Shown here: one piece after another, positions 10,044 to 24,186 of the stretch
Numbering within the stretch: position 1 is the first letter of the stretch
Layout: the number at the start of each line of letters is the position of its first letter
Source: Cyanoderma ruficeps
Lineage: Eukaryota > Chordata > Aves > Passeriformes > Timaliidae
Length of the DNA stretch: 64,000 bases
Assembly: GCA_008694505.1 (NCBI GenBank)
Contig: VZDJ01007755.1
Span: forward strand, 5,048,936 to 5,112,935
Direction of reading: 5' to 3'
Translations under genes and position numbers: made by a program
Notes under the pieces: model-generated
Databases searched by the model: none
Seen by the model: the letters and a program-made list of their open reading frames with translations, nothing else
What the model was told of the DNA's origin: nothing

Positions 10044-13000
10044 CATAAATAACACACAGATCTAGTCACAGATCTCTCTAGACTGTGCCAGAGTTTGCCA
10101 TAGTGAAGGAAAAAATCATTGCTGGTGCTTTCTCAGGATTTTTTCCTGGACATTCCTTCTCCTCTTGGGTGACTGGAGCTGTGTGATGGCCTGAGAAAAG
10201 AGGAGCACAGCTCAGAAAATGAAAGCAAGGGATAATGAGTATAATTTGTAATTTCAGATTTACTAAAAGATGTAAGGAAAAAGTAGTTTCAGTATCTGCT
10301 TTGTCCCCTACAAATCTTTTAGCCCCCAAGACAATTCAAAGAAGAAAATTTCTGGGGGTGTGGAAAACATTCAGGCTTACGTACAGAAAATGTGTGAGCC
10401 TCAGAAAGTAACATGGATTCAAAATCAGAGTGATTTCTAGTTACTGAGGAGCTACATTAGATGTCCCACTTTGCTTTCTAAAATTCTTTGTTGCTGCTTG
10501 CAAACAGAAACTTAATTTATAAAAAGACTGGTTAACCCAAGTCACATATTGAGTCATAGAATCATTTTACTCATTTTCTTTTCTACTGTGTCATCTTAAG
10601 AGTTGATTGCTTTATGTTGGCTGAAGAGTGTTGCTCTTGGACCACTTTAGAAATACACTACTAACTGTACCTTGCTGAAAAATGCAAAACACTTGCCATA
10701 ATATGGAAGTGGGTCTAAGAAACTGAATGATAAATTCTATAATGAGAGAAACAAGTGAGGCAGGTGATTTGGTTAAACGCAGAAATAATGCATCATGCTG
10801 GATTTTCATTTTCCTTGTTTGGGCACTGCATGATTGTGCCAAAAATAATTTTTATTTTTAAATTAGATAAAGAAAACCTCATTCAATTCTGCTTTCAAAA
10901 TAAGAGTGTTTTACCAGTTGTATTTATATTCATTGAATTCCAGAGTTACATTTCAGAAACAGTAGGGTACTCACTTTGATGCTGAGATTAGAAAAATGTC
11001 CACTCTTATTTTTTGCAGCACTGAATTGAACATAAAATGCTTTCTGGAGATTCAGTTGGGCTTTTTAAGCCAAATTTACTTAAGCATTCCTGTTCATTGT
11101 GGAGCTGAGGAAATGAGGAGAGGATGAAGACTGCTGAGGATTGTTTTCTTCTGTGTCTGCAAAGCATTTTTTATCATTTTCCTTTGAAGTCTCTGGAAGT
11201 TATCTGGTGTTTGTATTAACTTTTTATATGAAAGAGAAACTGATTTGTCTTTCTAGGGACCATTTTAAACATCAGAGGATGTGAAGAGCAGGAATGAAAT
11301 CCAACTGACTAAACAAAGCTGAGCACAACAAATGCAGCCATTGGAAGGGTTTGTTTTAAATTCTGAGTTCACTCTCGCAATAGTGCTATCCAAATTCACC
11401 TCCTAAATAAATGAACACTGCAGCTCCCCATTCCAGTGAGAGACATTTCTCTATGTGTGCCTTGAGGTTCCTTCTGACTTACAATGACTAGATTTCAGAG
11501 CAGCATCTGTGGGGTAAAATAAAAAAAAGGTGCAGAAAATACAGGTATGGCATCTTTCATGATGACTAGTTAGGAACAGAAGGAATTTCACTACCTGTTA
11601 ATGGGTTTTATGAAACTGCAGCAAGTTCTGTGTCTTTTTCTCTGTAAGGGAACACAATGCTCAGGTTAGTTTTGCTTTCAGTGAAAGAAAGTTAATCTCT
11701 CTCTTATTTCAGCCTTAACACAGGGCACCCCAACAAGTTTATTTTAGAATCTTTTAGATTTGTTTGGCCCTAAAAACCAGGGCAAAGATAATTGAATGTG
11801 CGGGATTTAGTCTTTGTAACTCAAATGTCACAGAAAGTCATAAAAGGCCCGACCTTCTGTGCTTGATTTCCTGATGATATATGACACATATGTCTGCCTA
11901 ATTTAGTGCTTATTAAATGAATAATGTTAATGGTTAAGGAGTATGAAGCCTTAATTAGATTTTGCAAGCAGCTAACTACTGTAGAAAAAAGAGCTCTTTA
12001 TTCTGTGTTTACTGCAAACATACCAGAATATCACCACTATAATCTGAGAAGACTAAAGCCAATTCAGAAGCTTCAACCTTTGTTAAAAACTTACGTGTCA
12101 TTACGTTATGTGTCATTTTCAAAAATTGATTTTGATGTGATTCACAGATGAAGATTTTTTTTTTTGAGTCTTGAAAATGAATAATTATGGGAGACTTTAG
12201 ATGTAAAAGAACCAACTGAGAAGAACACTCAGCAGTTTATTTAGAAACACTTCCAGTTTGAGCTTCTCTACATCTTTTAAAGAGGTTGAGTTAATGTATC
12301 TACTTCAGAGTTACAGTTGTTGGAATGATGCAAGAAATACACTTGCAATTCAGTCACAAATGACTGACCATAGATTTACTGCCATAACAGAAGATATTTA
12401 CAAATATTTGTTGCCCAGTATTCAAAACATGGTCTGTGATTCTCTAATATTGTCCAAATTTGTACCTGGAATGCATTGTTCATTACTCACTGTTCATTTG
12501 TTAGTCATAACTCATTATCTTTTGTAAAAGTTTCAGTCAGCTAATCAAGACGAAGAAAATATACTGTATGAGCAACAACATCCCAGAAATAATGATTAAT
12601 CAAAATGAGCAATTCCTGAACAGCAGAGTGACTAAAAATCATTCAGCTAAATCAGTTATCAAAGCCATAAAATACTCATGTGTTGACACCAATCAAGAGG
12701 GGTTTGTGAATGAGTCACGAACCAAAAGCCAATTTAATTTGGGTTTCCTAATGGCAGTAGTAAATGAGTGTTTTGACAAAAAATACTAAATTTAAGTGTC
12801 ATAATTCCCTTTCTTTATATATTACTTCTGCATGCCTTATCAGAATGAACTGGGCAATCTACAGTTGGCTGTAGAATTGCCACTGTCTTTTCTGGGATAA
12901 GGATTAGCACCTCTATGTGTTTTACGAAAATCACTTGCTAGTTGATGCATTCTTGGCTTGTTTTCTCTGTAAGAAGCTGTGAGTTCTTGGTTCCGTGTCT

Positions 13001-16000
13001 TGGGTCTCACTTTCCATTTGGCATTTTCTTATACTATTTTAGCAAAAACTCATTTTTGTTGATTGATTGATGACATTTCTGGGGCTGAGAATGTGACCCC
13101 CATATCATAGTTCTAATTACACATTTATATTGTTAATTTTTTGTATTAATTTAAACTAAATAATGTTTTTTCCATCCTTTAATTATATTTCAGCACAGTA
13201 TGCATCATCATTTTGAAAGACCAGAATTCCCTCCATTAAGGTAGTTCCATTAATATGTTGTATGCATTATCTACTCCAAATCAGGCTCCAGTAAGTCATG
13301 GCCAAATTATATACTGCATCTGAAAAGAAAGTGGTTAAAGATGTTCTGAAAAAGCTGAACAAAATATAAAGATACAGGATTTACCTTTGAGCTCTCCAAG
13401 ATCTCTGAATTATGCGATTTTTGGAGCCCCAGTTTGAATTAGATGCAATTCCATTAAATAAAAATGACAGTGGAGGATATGGTTTCAGCCAGTTATATTT
13501 GATTATTTTCATGAAAATTATTTTCATGATCATGATGCATTGTGCAGTTCCTTTTCTAGAACAGCTACATTGAGATGTTCTGAGATTCTTCTTCCAACTG
13601 ATAAATCCAGAGATGACATTTTGCATGAGCCAGGAGGTCTAGTTAACTCAGAATTGTTGGAATGAGAAATGCCAAGAGCTTTTAGCATTGCCTAAACAGA
13701 TATTGCCATTATTTACTCAGAAAGAGAATTCTTAGTTTTTGGTCACATCTGGGCATCTGTAGGTATGAGAGACCATAAACATAATCAAATTTAGGGCCAG
13801 AGGAGGAGAACACCTGCTGTTCTCATTGCATGATATCCTGGTGAAAGCCTTTTGCTTTACTTGTGAATATACAGCATTATTGCCATACATTATGTGAACA
13901 CTCAATAATTTATTAAACATATTTTTCAGAAAAATACTGATATTTTCAGTAGTTCTGAACATCAAAGAACAAACTAAGAGCAGATTTTTTTTCACTTATA
14001 AAGCACATATAGTGATTGCTACATTGCATTTACATTGTAGTAGGTGTTTTTTTTAAAAAAAATAAGGACAGTAATACTAAGTGAAGGCTTGCTAATGATA
14101 AACAATTCACCTGTTACCTAAAACTGAAGAAAAAAAAATCCTTAGCATGGATATACACTTGTCAGACCCAGTGAGAATAATTGGTCTAATGAATAGCTCT
14201 TTTCCATAGGGCTGGAAAAGATGTTGGTTCTGCAGTGTAATTCTCCTCAATTTTCCCCCCTCTCTGAGCTCTACTGCCATCATACAGAGCTATTTGTTGG
14301 AGAAATTGCCAATTTTTCCCATTAAAGGAAAATGCTTATCGTTCTAGCTTTCCTAATTTCATGTAGCAGATGATACCATGCATTTAAGAGAGCTCAGAGT
14401 GACCTTTCATGCATGATTTTGATGCTTTTTATTGAGAAATGCTTCATACACATACATCCTTTAAAGCAGAACAAATGTTCATATATATACAAGAAAAAAC
14501 TCTTAGAAGCTACAATGTGTTGATGGTTTTCATTCTTTAATTCATATGGCAATAAGTTTTGAAGATTATCTACAAATGTCCTACTTCTGATATTTTGTGT
14601 GTCTTTTGTTTTGCTAAGTGTTTTCATCCATGTTTTCACATGAAGATAGTGTAACAAGACTGGAAAAAAAGCGTGAAATAGGATGAATTTTTTAACATAA
14701 TATTAACAGCTTCTACTACTTAATTGTTTAACAATGGAGAGGTGAATACAAAGAGAAGAGAGGAAATGAAAGTACACAGTTTGTGATGAGAAAATCCATG
14801 ACGGTTGACTTGCAGAAGAAATAAGTACCTAATCGTCATACATGGGAACACTTGCTCATTATATGCTTAAAACATAAATTGTAAGGATGTATAAAAACTC
14901 TCTTTCAATTGTCTAGCCTCATATTTATGCTCCAAGCAAAATTTGAAATGCTATGACTACATATGGCCTAGCTATGCCTGAAGGGATAAACTCAGATGTT
15001 TAGAATAAGAACTTTCCTGATAAACAGTGGTACAATCTGGTGATTTCAGAGCTTTTTCTGGCTAACTCCAGATAAAAGAGAAACTCCTTTTAATCCAATG
15101 AAATGATATTATTTATATACCCTGTCACTGCAATCAGGCCACGAAAGTCTACAAAGTCCTATTAAATATAAATAGGTCTGTCTTGTCCTTAGTGCCATTC
15201 TTACGATACTTATTTCTCTGTGGTTTCTACTCACAAGTGAAGAGACCTCAGCTACTGAAGAGATTCTTGTTGCTGTTGCAATGGGTTTGTTCTTTCTCTG
15301 TTTTGTCTTATATGTTAGTGGCAGTACTGGAGTTTACTGTACTGAAGCATGGGTAGCTGTACACCCGGAGCAGCAGAAGGACGCCATAGGTGATTGTCTC
15401 CTTTGCTGCATAAACTGTAAATATTTATTTGTGCCAACTATTCCATATAGTGTAAGCCAGTGCCTTCAGTACCTGGCCATGTTCCAAAAGGCCAAAGAAG
15501 TCTCCTGCTTGACCTGTTCTGCATTTTTCCATGTTTCCCTAAAATGAAAAATAAGGAAAATCGCTCTGATTGTATCTGGGTTTTAAGGGTCTTAGCAAGA
15601 GGACATGTGCAAATGAACTGCAAAAGCATGCTTGGAGTATGACAGTCTTTTCTCCATAAAAACATGAACAGCTTCCATTCACAAGTGAAGAAATCCCTCA
15701 TTTGTGCAGTAAAGGAAGACTGGCTAGAGGTCTGCTGTCAGTCCTAAAGCATACATTAAAGATTTGTCACTGTGGGATCTAACTGTGATCTCTGCAGAGA
15801 TTTGCAGAAACTTGCATTGGTGTGACTGTGCAGAAGCCCCTGTGAATCTGAAGAAGTGTTAATAAAACAGAACGGAGCAAGGAATATGTTTTGGTGTTAA
15901 GATTTCCAAACATTGGTAAAAAGCGATAAGCCATCATTTATGGCTCAGAATTGGAGCCAGAATCTTTTCCATTTTAATGTGACTTTGTCCGTTTGGAAGT

Positions 16001-19000
16001 GACTTGCCTGCCAATGTATACACACACATATATAAAAGACTATAAAAGCTTGCACTGGATATTACCTCTTTGCATCTGGGATAGAATTGAGTTCACAAAA
16101 ATATATCAAGAAGCACATATACCTATAACTCATATGGATATTGATGGCAGTAGCAAAATTGCGTTTTCTCATTTTAGAGATTAGGATGTGCATATATATA
16201 CAGAACTTTGCAATTATGTTTTAAAATATTTTTGATGCCTTTAAAGAACAAGATAACATGAGGACTGTAGCTATCCTGGTAGTGTTAACATCTACTCATT
16301 AGCTGGATTCATTTATTGGAAAAAAAAAATCATGTTTCTTAGCACTGATCAGAATTTTTTAATTTTCTAGGAAAGCACATTGATATTGAGCATACTAGGC
16401 AGACAGTTCGATTTTTCAGAACAACCAATGAGACCCCATTTCAAAATCTTGGAGAATATGAGCAATTTCAATATCAGTGTGAACTCATTGCAGGGAATTC
16501 TGGCATCACTGTATAAGAGTCATCTGAGGATTTACTGTGTTATACAGGACAGCTTGAAACAGCAGTATATATAATTTCTGTTGTACCTCGAGCTCATACG
16601 ATAGTTGCAGCTAAATGCAGGTAAACAAAGTTCATCTATTTCTGCTTTAGATCGTTTGGAGTTCACTTATCAATCACTATTAGGCCTGTGAAATGAAATC
16701 TGTGGATTTATCCACTTACGTGCTGTGCAAGTGAATTTATCCAGTATAACGATGTTAAGGACTGGCTTTCACAATATGTGACATTTGCACATCTAACATG
16801 CTAGGTGGTATATGGCTCATTAAAAGTCAAGGTCAAAAATGGAGTGTCTAAAACAAAGCAAAACAAAACAAAGTATCTGTATCCACCCTCATTAACTGGA
16901 CATTAATATTTATTTTTCCTGGTCCTTCATACAATGTAACAGTTGATATATAGAGATGTGTATTTATAGCAATATAATCCCAAATCATTGCTCTAAGAAA
17001 AATCTTTGGAGATATTTTACCCTTCTATTGACACTTTGGGAGTAAAGTATGTATTTTTAACCATATACAGAACTTCTAACATTGTTGTCAGTGATAGACC
17101 AGACCTCTTGATATACAGAGGTTTTAGAACTTAATTCAAATATATTTTCCATTTTGAAGTTGTCATGGCTAAGTACACCTGCTTACTTAAAAATTATCTG
17201 TTAGTTTGTACTTTTCAATAGCTTAATCATCATTTGATTTTCTCGGTTTGTGTTGCAGGCAGTTCACCCGCTCTTCGTCTAAACTTGAATGTTTCCTGTT
17301 TACACATCAGAAAATACAGAAAGATGATAATATTTAGAAAACAAAGAAAAAATGAAAGCTGTGTTCAAACACATTATTTATATAATTATCCTATAATTAA
17401 AGTAATTACAGTTTGTGATGAAAAATAGTCTTTATTTTTTTGAAACATTTGCAGGTTTCTTGAAGGGTGTTTACTGATCATCACAGCAAAGTGACATGAA
17501 AAATACTTGGAGATGTTCTCATTTCGGCAAAACATTTAAGCTGTATAAGACATGTTCTTCATGAAACAACTATGCGTCTTTACAGTCCATTAATTGACAG
17601 GCCTGCATGAAAGGGAGTTAGACTCATATTCAAAGACATTTGTGAGCTTTTATAATCTTGACTACAGCCACAGCTACTCTGCATATGAATTTTCTGAATA
17701 AGAGTGGGTTTCTGACAAATAATACTGCAAGCTGTAAAAAATGGTGTAAATGAATACCACACAGTCAGTATTTTTGAGCTGCTGGATTCAATTTGTTTTT
17801 CTTTATAGCACCTGGAAAACTGGGAGCTTACAAAGTGTAAGCTCTATGCCCATGAAACTGCCTGAAGCTAGGATCAGTAGCTTTGAAAAAGACCCACTGA
17901 CTGTTCAAAAATACTGGTCTGAGTCTCAGAACATGAGGGCGTTACTTAGGAACCCAACCCAAAGAGTGTTTCTACTTTTCATTGTTAGGAGTCTACCACA
18001 GGCATGAGAATGAGGGAAAACAGGATCAGGGCTCATCTCAGGGTCCTTCCACCACTGAGGTGTGGCTGCTCTGCAGCAGCATTACTCAGTTGGCAGCACA
18101 CAGCCCCTTCCTCACAAAGCACACACTACACAGGTGGTTAGGACTGCTGGGGGTTGACTGGGGGTCCTACTGCTGTATGGATGAGGATGGGGTTTTCCAA
18201 TGGAGCTGTTCTGGATTTTTAATCCTGGATTCAGTTTTTTTTCACCTCACAAGCAATGTTTCACTCTTCACAGGACTGCACAACAAAAATCGTTATGGTC
18301 AGATTAATCATAGAAGCAATTCACACACTTCAAATAACATATACGTAAGACATATTCAGTAAGAAATACTAGTCAGCTACTACATTTTCTTGATTACATC
18401 ATGTAAATATCAATATGTGCATGATCAATATCTGCCAGGACTGTGGAAAATTAGGAAAACTATAATTCTCATAGCATGACTTTTTTTTTTATTGTACAAC
18501 TAAAGGAAAGTGTTTATTGACTTGATCTCCAGCGAAAAACATCTATTTATTATTTGAAATGAGCCATATCAAAGACAAGATGGATTTTTCTACAATTATA
18601 ATAGGCAAAGTCAAATTTGTTTGAATTTTTTTTCTTTCTTCTTTAAATACGATCTTCAGCAAAATGTAAGCTTTTATTTTTTCTTATCCAGCCTCATGAG
18701 CAGGGGCTAAACACAGTGAGCACATATGGGTGTTAAAATAAAGCTTATAAAAAACTTCATCCATCCAACAACCTCCAACAACCCACTCTCATTTTGAGAA
18801 TATAATGTGCTTTCAAAAGTTCCTTCCTGCTATCATCACAATCGTCATACATGGGCACTTTCCCTGCAGGATGGAGAATCTCAGCTGAGCACAATTTTAG
18901 GATGCACCAGAAAATGTCTGTTTCTCAGAGGGAGATCTTGAAGCTCAAAAAAAAAACCAAAACAGAAAAGGTGCAAGTCTTCCATCTGTCTAAACTGTAC

Positions 19001-19855
19001 AACATTTACCTGAATAAATTTGTTCTTTGGAGAGTGCAAAGACCTTGTTTTGGCCCTTTGGTCATGGCCCACAAGCAACTCCTGCTGTATCTTCCAGTTT
19101 GCAAAAAGCTGTAAGCAGCTAGTGGCTCCCTACCCATCAGTCTGTAAAGCATAGATGAATAGTGGTTTTCTTTTAAGTTTTGATGCCAGCCTTGGTAGAT
19201 TTAATACCCCAGAAAAAATTACTTGCCAGTTTATGTTTGCACAGGTAACTAAATCCATGTTATTTGAATGTAGTTGTTTGTATGCAAACTATCAGGTATC
19301 AAGATCTCTGCAATTTTTGGAGCAGCTTTCTGAGACTACCTGCTTAGGAATAAATTAAATAAAATAAGAGGTCTGGCTGCCTCAGATGATTTGCTCAAAA
19401 ATATTGAGAAAAATTAAGAGACATACAGTGCTGAAAAGATCCTGGAGCTTAGATAGGGCTGAGTTCTTGAAAGACTTTGTGTACCTGCCCTACTAGTCAA
19501 CTGTTCATAACACTGCAAAAATCCATTACCAAATAATTTTCAACTATTTCTCAATAATGGCAATAGCTGGGACAATTCATAGCAAGAAAGACTTTAGGGA
19601 TTTTTGTACTCAATACTTCTACATATGAGAAGACTAACTTTGCTAAGCCTGTCTCTTCCTAAAAGTGCAGCAACCTTGGGCAGTCAGTCCAATTTATAAC
19701 AAAGCCTGCTCTTAAAATGTTTCCTTAGAATAAAATAAGTCAAAAAGTATTTTTCCAGCATTTCACAAGTACATTTTTACCACCCTATTGGCACTTAATA
19801 ACACTTAAAAAATATTTCTTATATTCTTAAGGGTCACAGATTAATTTTGGGGCAG
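10044..19855. other. Unassigned non-coding DNA (9.8 kb)
   Basis: Long AT-rich stretch with no repeat I can name and no supported gene. Three open frames at 11924-12151, 12258-12527 and 12568-12789 follow one another but lie in three different frames, with no shared domain, and are best read as chance ORFs in AT-rich DNA. TATA-like strings at 16031-16048 have no associated transcript evidence. One short ORF with a hydrophobic start is listed separately (15281-15389). Confidence 0.5.
15281..15389 (+). other. Weak candidate first coding exon (signal-peptide-like)
   Basis: An ATG in a favourable context (G at -3 and G at +4) opens a frame whose first residues, MGLFFLCFVLYVSGSTG, resemble a signal peptide. 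After 36 codons the sequence reads ATAG|GTGATT, a plausible though not strong splice donor. The frame itself runs on to 88 codons before a stop. I do not recognise the peptide, and a hydrophobic N terminus can arise by chance in T-rich DNA. No downstream exon was identified. Confidence 0.12.
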
Positions 19856-19860
19856 AAAAA

Positions 19861-19907
<47 letters not shown>

Positions 19908-19910
19908 AAT
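19856..19910. repeat. (AAAT)n tetranucleotide microsatellite
   Basis: About thirteen uninterrupted AAAT/TAAA units. It is a pure repeat, so likely length-polymorphic. No LINE or SINE tail is recognisable next to it, so it does not look like a retroelement poly(A)-derived repeat. Confidence 0.97.
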
Positions 19911-22704
19911 CCATCTTTCTCAATCCTTTGAAGAGCTGTTTTTATGATTAAGGTAATTGTAACCAGAGGAGCAGAGACTGGCAATTGTGTCAGACTAGTA
20001 ATTTACACCTGCAGCAGTGGATTTGGGAAAGCTACACTGTTCTGACATGTTTATTTTGCCTTTTTTATTTGCCTTTATGGATCCTCTCCTTTGTTTTGAT
20101 TTTGATGTTCTGGAAGAGGTTTAAGATGCTCTTTCTTAAAATACTGATTTTGTTATTGTCACTAGATGATACCAGAAAACACAGAAAGTTTGGTTACAGT
20201 CAAGGATCACTCTTGCACTTTTCCTGAGTTCACCACATAGCTGTGATCTGATATCTGTGTGCCCTTCAGAAAGAGAGGACATACCTTTGTAGCACAACTG
20301 TAAGTTCAAAAATGTACAAGTCAAAACCCTTTGAAAAATTCCTTTCTGTAGATATAACATAACAGGTCTGGTGCCATAACAGATACCAATGCACAAAGAA
20401 GCACTGCCATTTGTTTTGCTCTAATTATCACTCAAATGGTAGAATATTTTTAATCTCAACTCTTTCTTAAACTAATCATACAGCACATTAACATCTCTGT
20501 ATTTAGAATAAGGCTAAAGAGGTGTTCTGAGAGGTATCAAAACCTAGCTGAAGCTTCTAGAGAAGCTAAGCCCTTTGGAGAGGCACAGAGAATTTTCAGA
20601 CTAAAGAAGATTCAGGAAGCAGTTACAGCCAGAGTATCTGCTGGTCTGGGTCTTGTCCTCGTTAATAAAGTGGCAGTCACTTTCTGTTACAACAGTTCCT
20701 CATTAAGCTAATCTGCCATCTGCATAATAAAATCATCTGTCAACAATAATTGAGTCTGCTTTTTATTCAGGTTGCAGTGGTGTCTCCACCTTTCTCCATG
20801 CTCCCAAACTTTCCAACTCACACTGCTGTGGTGTGTCCTAAATCACACCAGGCACTGCACAGCTCCCAAAAGCGGCATTGCTCAGGTCATTGCAGAACAG
20901 CAGAGGTGTCCAAGTGAATCAGAATTATTCTCTCATACCAGTGAAAATCTTCTCAATAATTCATTATTACACACTGAAGACCAGAATATTATAATCTAAG
21001 CTTAAAAAAGTAATTTTTAGGTCCCTCCTAAGTCTTTTGAATGGTACATGAAAGAAACCACATTTTAGACAGTGGTTCAAATTATATCTCCTCTAGTATT
21101 ATGCAGTGGAATTTGGGTGGATGATTTGTTTCTACTTTTTGCAGTCAAATAATTATTCAAAGACCTTGCTTCTTCTTCAGAAAAATACTCTTTTTAAACC
21201 ATTATAGTCCTTTAACTGAAGTTCAGAGGAGTTACTTGTGATCACCATAAATTTGTGCCCAAAGAGGCAGAGTTCAGCCTGAAACTTTGAGGTACTGATA
21301 TCAAGGGGAACTCTGACAAGATATAGTAGGGTGTCTAACCATGAAACAGCCTCTGGTTATTTGGCTGAGACCTCAGAAATGAACAGGAATGATCAGAAAC
21401 CTTCTATAGTGTTTGAACCCATTTTCCCCAATTATTTTCCTTTCTTCAACTCAGCCTTTGTATGAGTTTGAATGAACTTATTTTTAAGTTGAGATTCATA
21501 AGAAAATATGTAATGATTTTTAAATTCCCCCGAAATCTCTGTGTTTTGGGGTTTTTTGTTTCCTTTTAGGTAATCATCAACAACATCTGCAATCATGTGT
21601 AATTTCAGAGCACCTAGTTGCCAGACAAATGTCTCAAAATTATTGAATATTTTCTTTTTTTCTAATCTGCTTGCATCCTGCTTCCTCTTTTCTCATATAT
21701 TCACCACCATCTCAAACCTTGGACGAAACAAAAATCACAGGAAGTTAACCTATCAGCAAATATCCTTAAAGAATTGAGTGAAAATATGGAGGAAATTTTC
21801 ACAGAAGTCTTCTTACTTCATTATTTTCCTAAGAAGATACTCAGGAAGAACACAACAACATTTTCTCCTTTAATTTTTTTTTACTTAGGGAAGTTTGGTC
21901 AAGTCAGGATGAGCTAATATTTTGAGGATGAGGAGATCTCAGGTTCTCAAGTGGTATTGACACTGATTTGCTGAATCATTTTGGGAACACTTTCCATGTG
22001 TCAGCACAGTCATTTTGCTGATGGAAATAGTGATAATGTTTACCAACTTGAAAAATGGAGGGTTGTGAAAACCACAGTGATTTAACCAGAGGTATTTTGC
22101 TGCCAGAAGCGCAATGGTTGCAAGTTTTATGCATGATATTATCATTATACTTTCTTCTTACTGTTGAGGAATAGGTTTTACTTCACAGTTCCTAGTAAAA
22201 GTAATTTGTAAAGCATGAGCAAAACAGCTCTTATAAGAGTTACCTCCACAGTAAGTGTACATGGTGCACATGAATTTCTTTTTCAGATATCTAATCTGAA
22301 AAAACAAATCCCTATTCTATTAAAACTAAATTAAATTATAACAAACAAATTGCATTTTCCTCAAAAGAAGCAATTATGAATGAGCATAACTATGCAAATA
22401 CTTTAAAAAAAGATGTTTTGCTCTGCAAGAAACAAAAAAGAATTTTCTAAATGTGTAAACTAAACTGACTTCAAATTTAAGAGCTGGAACCTTGGTTCAG
22501 GGAAATTTTTAGGTCTGACTTGAAAATTTAAGTCCTTCATTGGGAGTTATGAAGGAAGCCTGCCTACATATATTTCAAAGTATAACTGTCATTCATTTAT
22601 TTTATTGTATGTTCCTCATATGTCTTTGCAATACATAATTTTAAAACAAATACGTTGGATTTTTTTTCTCTAAAATATGAATTATCAAATGACAACTATT
22701 GCAT
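19911..22704. other. Unassigned non-coding DNA
   Basis: AT-rich sequence with only short chance frames (up to 86 codons). No RNA gene or repeat is recognised. Confidence 0.55.
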
Positions 22705-23200
22705 AGAGTCAATAGAAGGGCCTGGGTTTGGAGAGACCTTAAAGATCATCCAGTTCCAACCCACCTGCCTTAGGCAGAGACACCTTCCACTAGACCAGCT
22801 TGCTCAGAGCCCCATCCAGGCTGGCCTTGTACACTCCCAGGGATGGAGCATCTGCAGCTTCTCTGCACAACCTGTTGCAGTGCCTCACCACCCTCAAAGT
22901 AAAAAAAAAAAATTCTTTCTGATGTTTGATTTAAACCTACTCTCTTTCAGTTTAAACCCATTCCTGCTTGTCCTGTGGCTAAATGCTTTTGCAGAAATCT
23001 TTCTGCATTTTTCTTGTAAACTCCCTTCAGGTACTGGAAGGCCACAATGAGGTCACCTGAAGCCTTCTCTTTTCCAGGTTTAACGATCCCAATTCTCTCA
23101 ACCAATCTTCATAGGAAGGGGTACTGCATCCCTCTAATCACCTTTGTGGCCTCCCCTGGTCTCATTCCAACAGGTCAGTGTCCTTCCTGTGCTGGAAACT
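22705..23200 (-). mobile_element. CR1 LINE fragment, reverse strand
   Basis: The forward strand shows the reverse complement of a CR1 3' end: 'ttggagagaccttaaagatcatccagttccaaccc' (22728-22762), 'gacaccttccactagaccagcttgctcagagccccatccaggctggccttg' (22779-22829), 'ttgcagtgcctcaccaccctcaaagt' (22873-22898) and 'cttgtcctgtggctaaatgc' (22968-22987). It then follows the end of ORF2 ('ctggaaggccacaatgaggtcacc') up to about 23200. The 3' terminus is near 22705 and the 5' truncation near 23200. An 11-12-base A-run interrupts it at about 22901. The overlapping 131-codon forward frame (22655-23050) is antisense to CR1 and is not a gene. Confidence 0.92.
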
Positions 23201-24162
23201 CATTGTTTGATTTCATCAAGGTCTTGTTGTGATATGGTGTTTTTTTCAAGAAATAAGAGATTTGACATTCCTGTGGCAAAGGGAATATCAATAATTAGAA
23301 GAAAGAGAAACAGGAAATGTTTCAGGATGACACTGAAGACATAGATGCTAATAGTTAATTGCCTCAGCCAATTCTCTGTAGCGTCTGCAGGAGTCACAGA
23401 CAGAATTTAATACAGAATGAAAATACCTATGGTAAGCAACCAGATTAGTAAAGTGCATCAGGTCTATCATGACAAGAAATATTTTAAGGGTTTGAAATGC
23501 TGTCTGTTCCTTTCTACACATTTAGTCACACTCCCGCATCCCACCTAGTTGAATAGGACTACTTGTATTCATGAGGGAACCATTTATGTAAGCATATCCT
23601 GAGTTTCTTTTCCTAGGGAAATTAGAAATGACTCAAGTTGATATATCAGGGTTCCACTTTCTTTGAAGATGTTCATGGTGATGTGTGGAGGTGTCTTGTT
23701 TTCTTATGGGAGAAGAATGACAGTAGAAAACAGGAAAGGATTAGGTAACAGCACTAGATATCTGAAAGATCAATTCAGTAATTATGGGTTTAACCCATCA
23801 AACACAGGTCATTTGGCCAGTCGAGAAGGGTCTGTATTTACAAGATGTCATCTCTGGACAAACACAGATATTGAAAATCTCAAGGCCGGGTTTCTCAGTG
23901 TGGCAAACAGGAGGTGCAGAAAAATCCCATTAGCTACTAACAGGATTTGCACCCTTGTATCTCATGCACCAGTTTGAACATTCACTCTCAGTCATGAGGA
24001 AATAAGGTAATATTCTAGCACTCAGAATTGCGTCATTCGGATACAGACAAGAAACCTAATTGGCTGTTGTGTACAAAGAATCAGAAGCATAAAGAATTGC
24101 TTATGGTTAAATATTTTATTTAAAGCCTGGGATTTTCCACTGGACCTCTCTACATATGAGTC
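23201..24162. other. Unassigned non-coding DNA
   Basis: No recognisable feature. The longest frame (23663-23977, 104 codons) has no identifiable domain. Confidence 0.55.
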
Positions 24163-24186
24163 TTTAATAATAATAATAATAATAAA
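24163..24186. repeat. (AAT)n trinucleotide run
   Basis: About seven to eight TAA/AAT units, followed by a short A-run. Confidence 0.95.

Noticed and set aside
10553..10566. 'tcatagaatcattt' as a CR1 terminal remnant
   Set aside because: Only about ten matching bases and no adjacent CR1 core. Chance.
11924..12789. Three successive forward ORFs suggesting a broken gene
   Set aside because: They lie in three different frames with no shared domain or similarity. AT-rich chance frames explain them.
16029..16050. Tandem TATA-like strings as a promoter
   Set aside because: AT-rich dinucleotide context produces these by chance. No initiator, CpG island or downstream ORF of interest.
19661..19700. 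'ccttgggcagtcagtcc' as a MIR SINE core
   Set aside because: The neighbouring blocks occur in the wrong order for MIR and the match is too short.
22655..23050. 131-codon forward ORF
   Set aside because: It is the antisense reading of a CR1 3' end.
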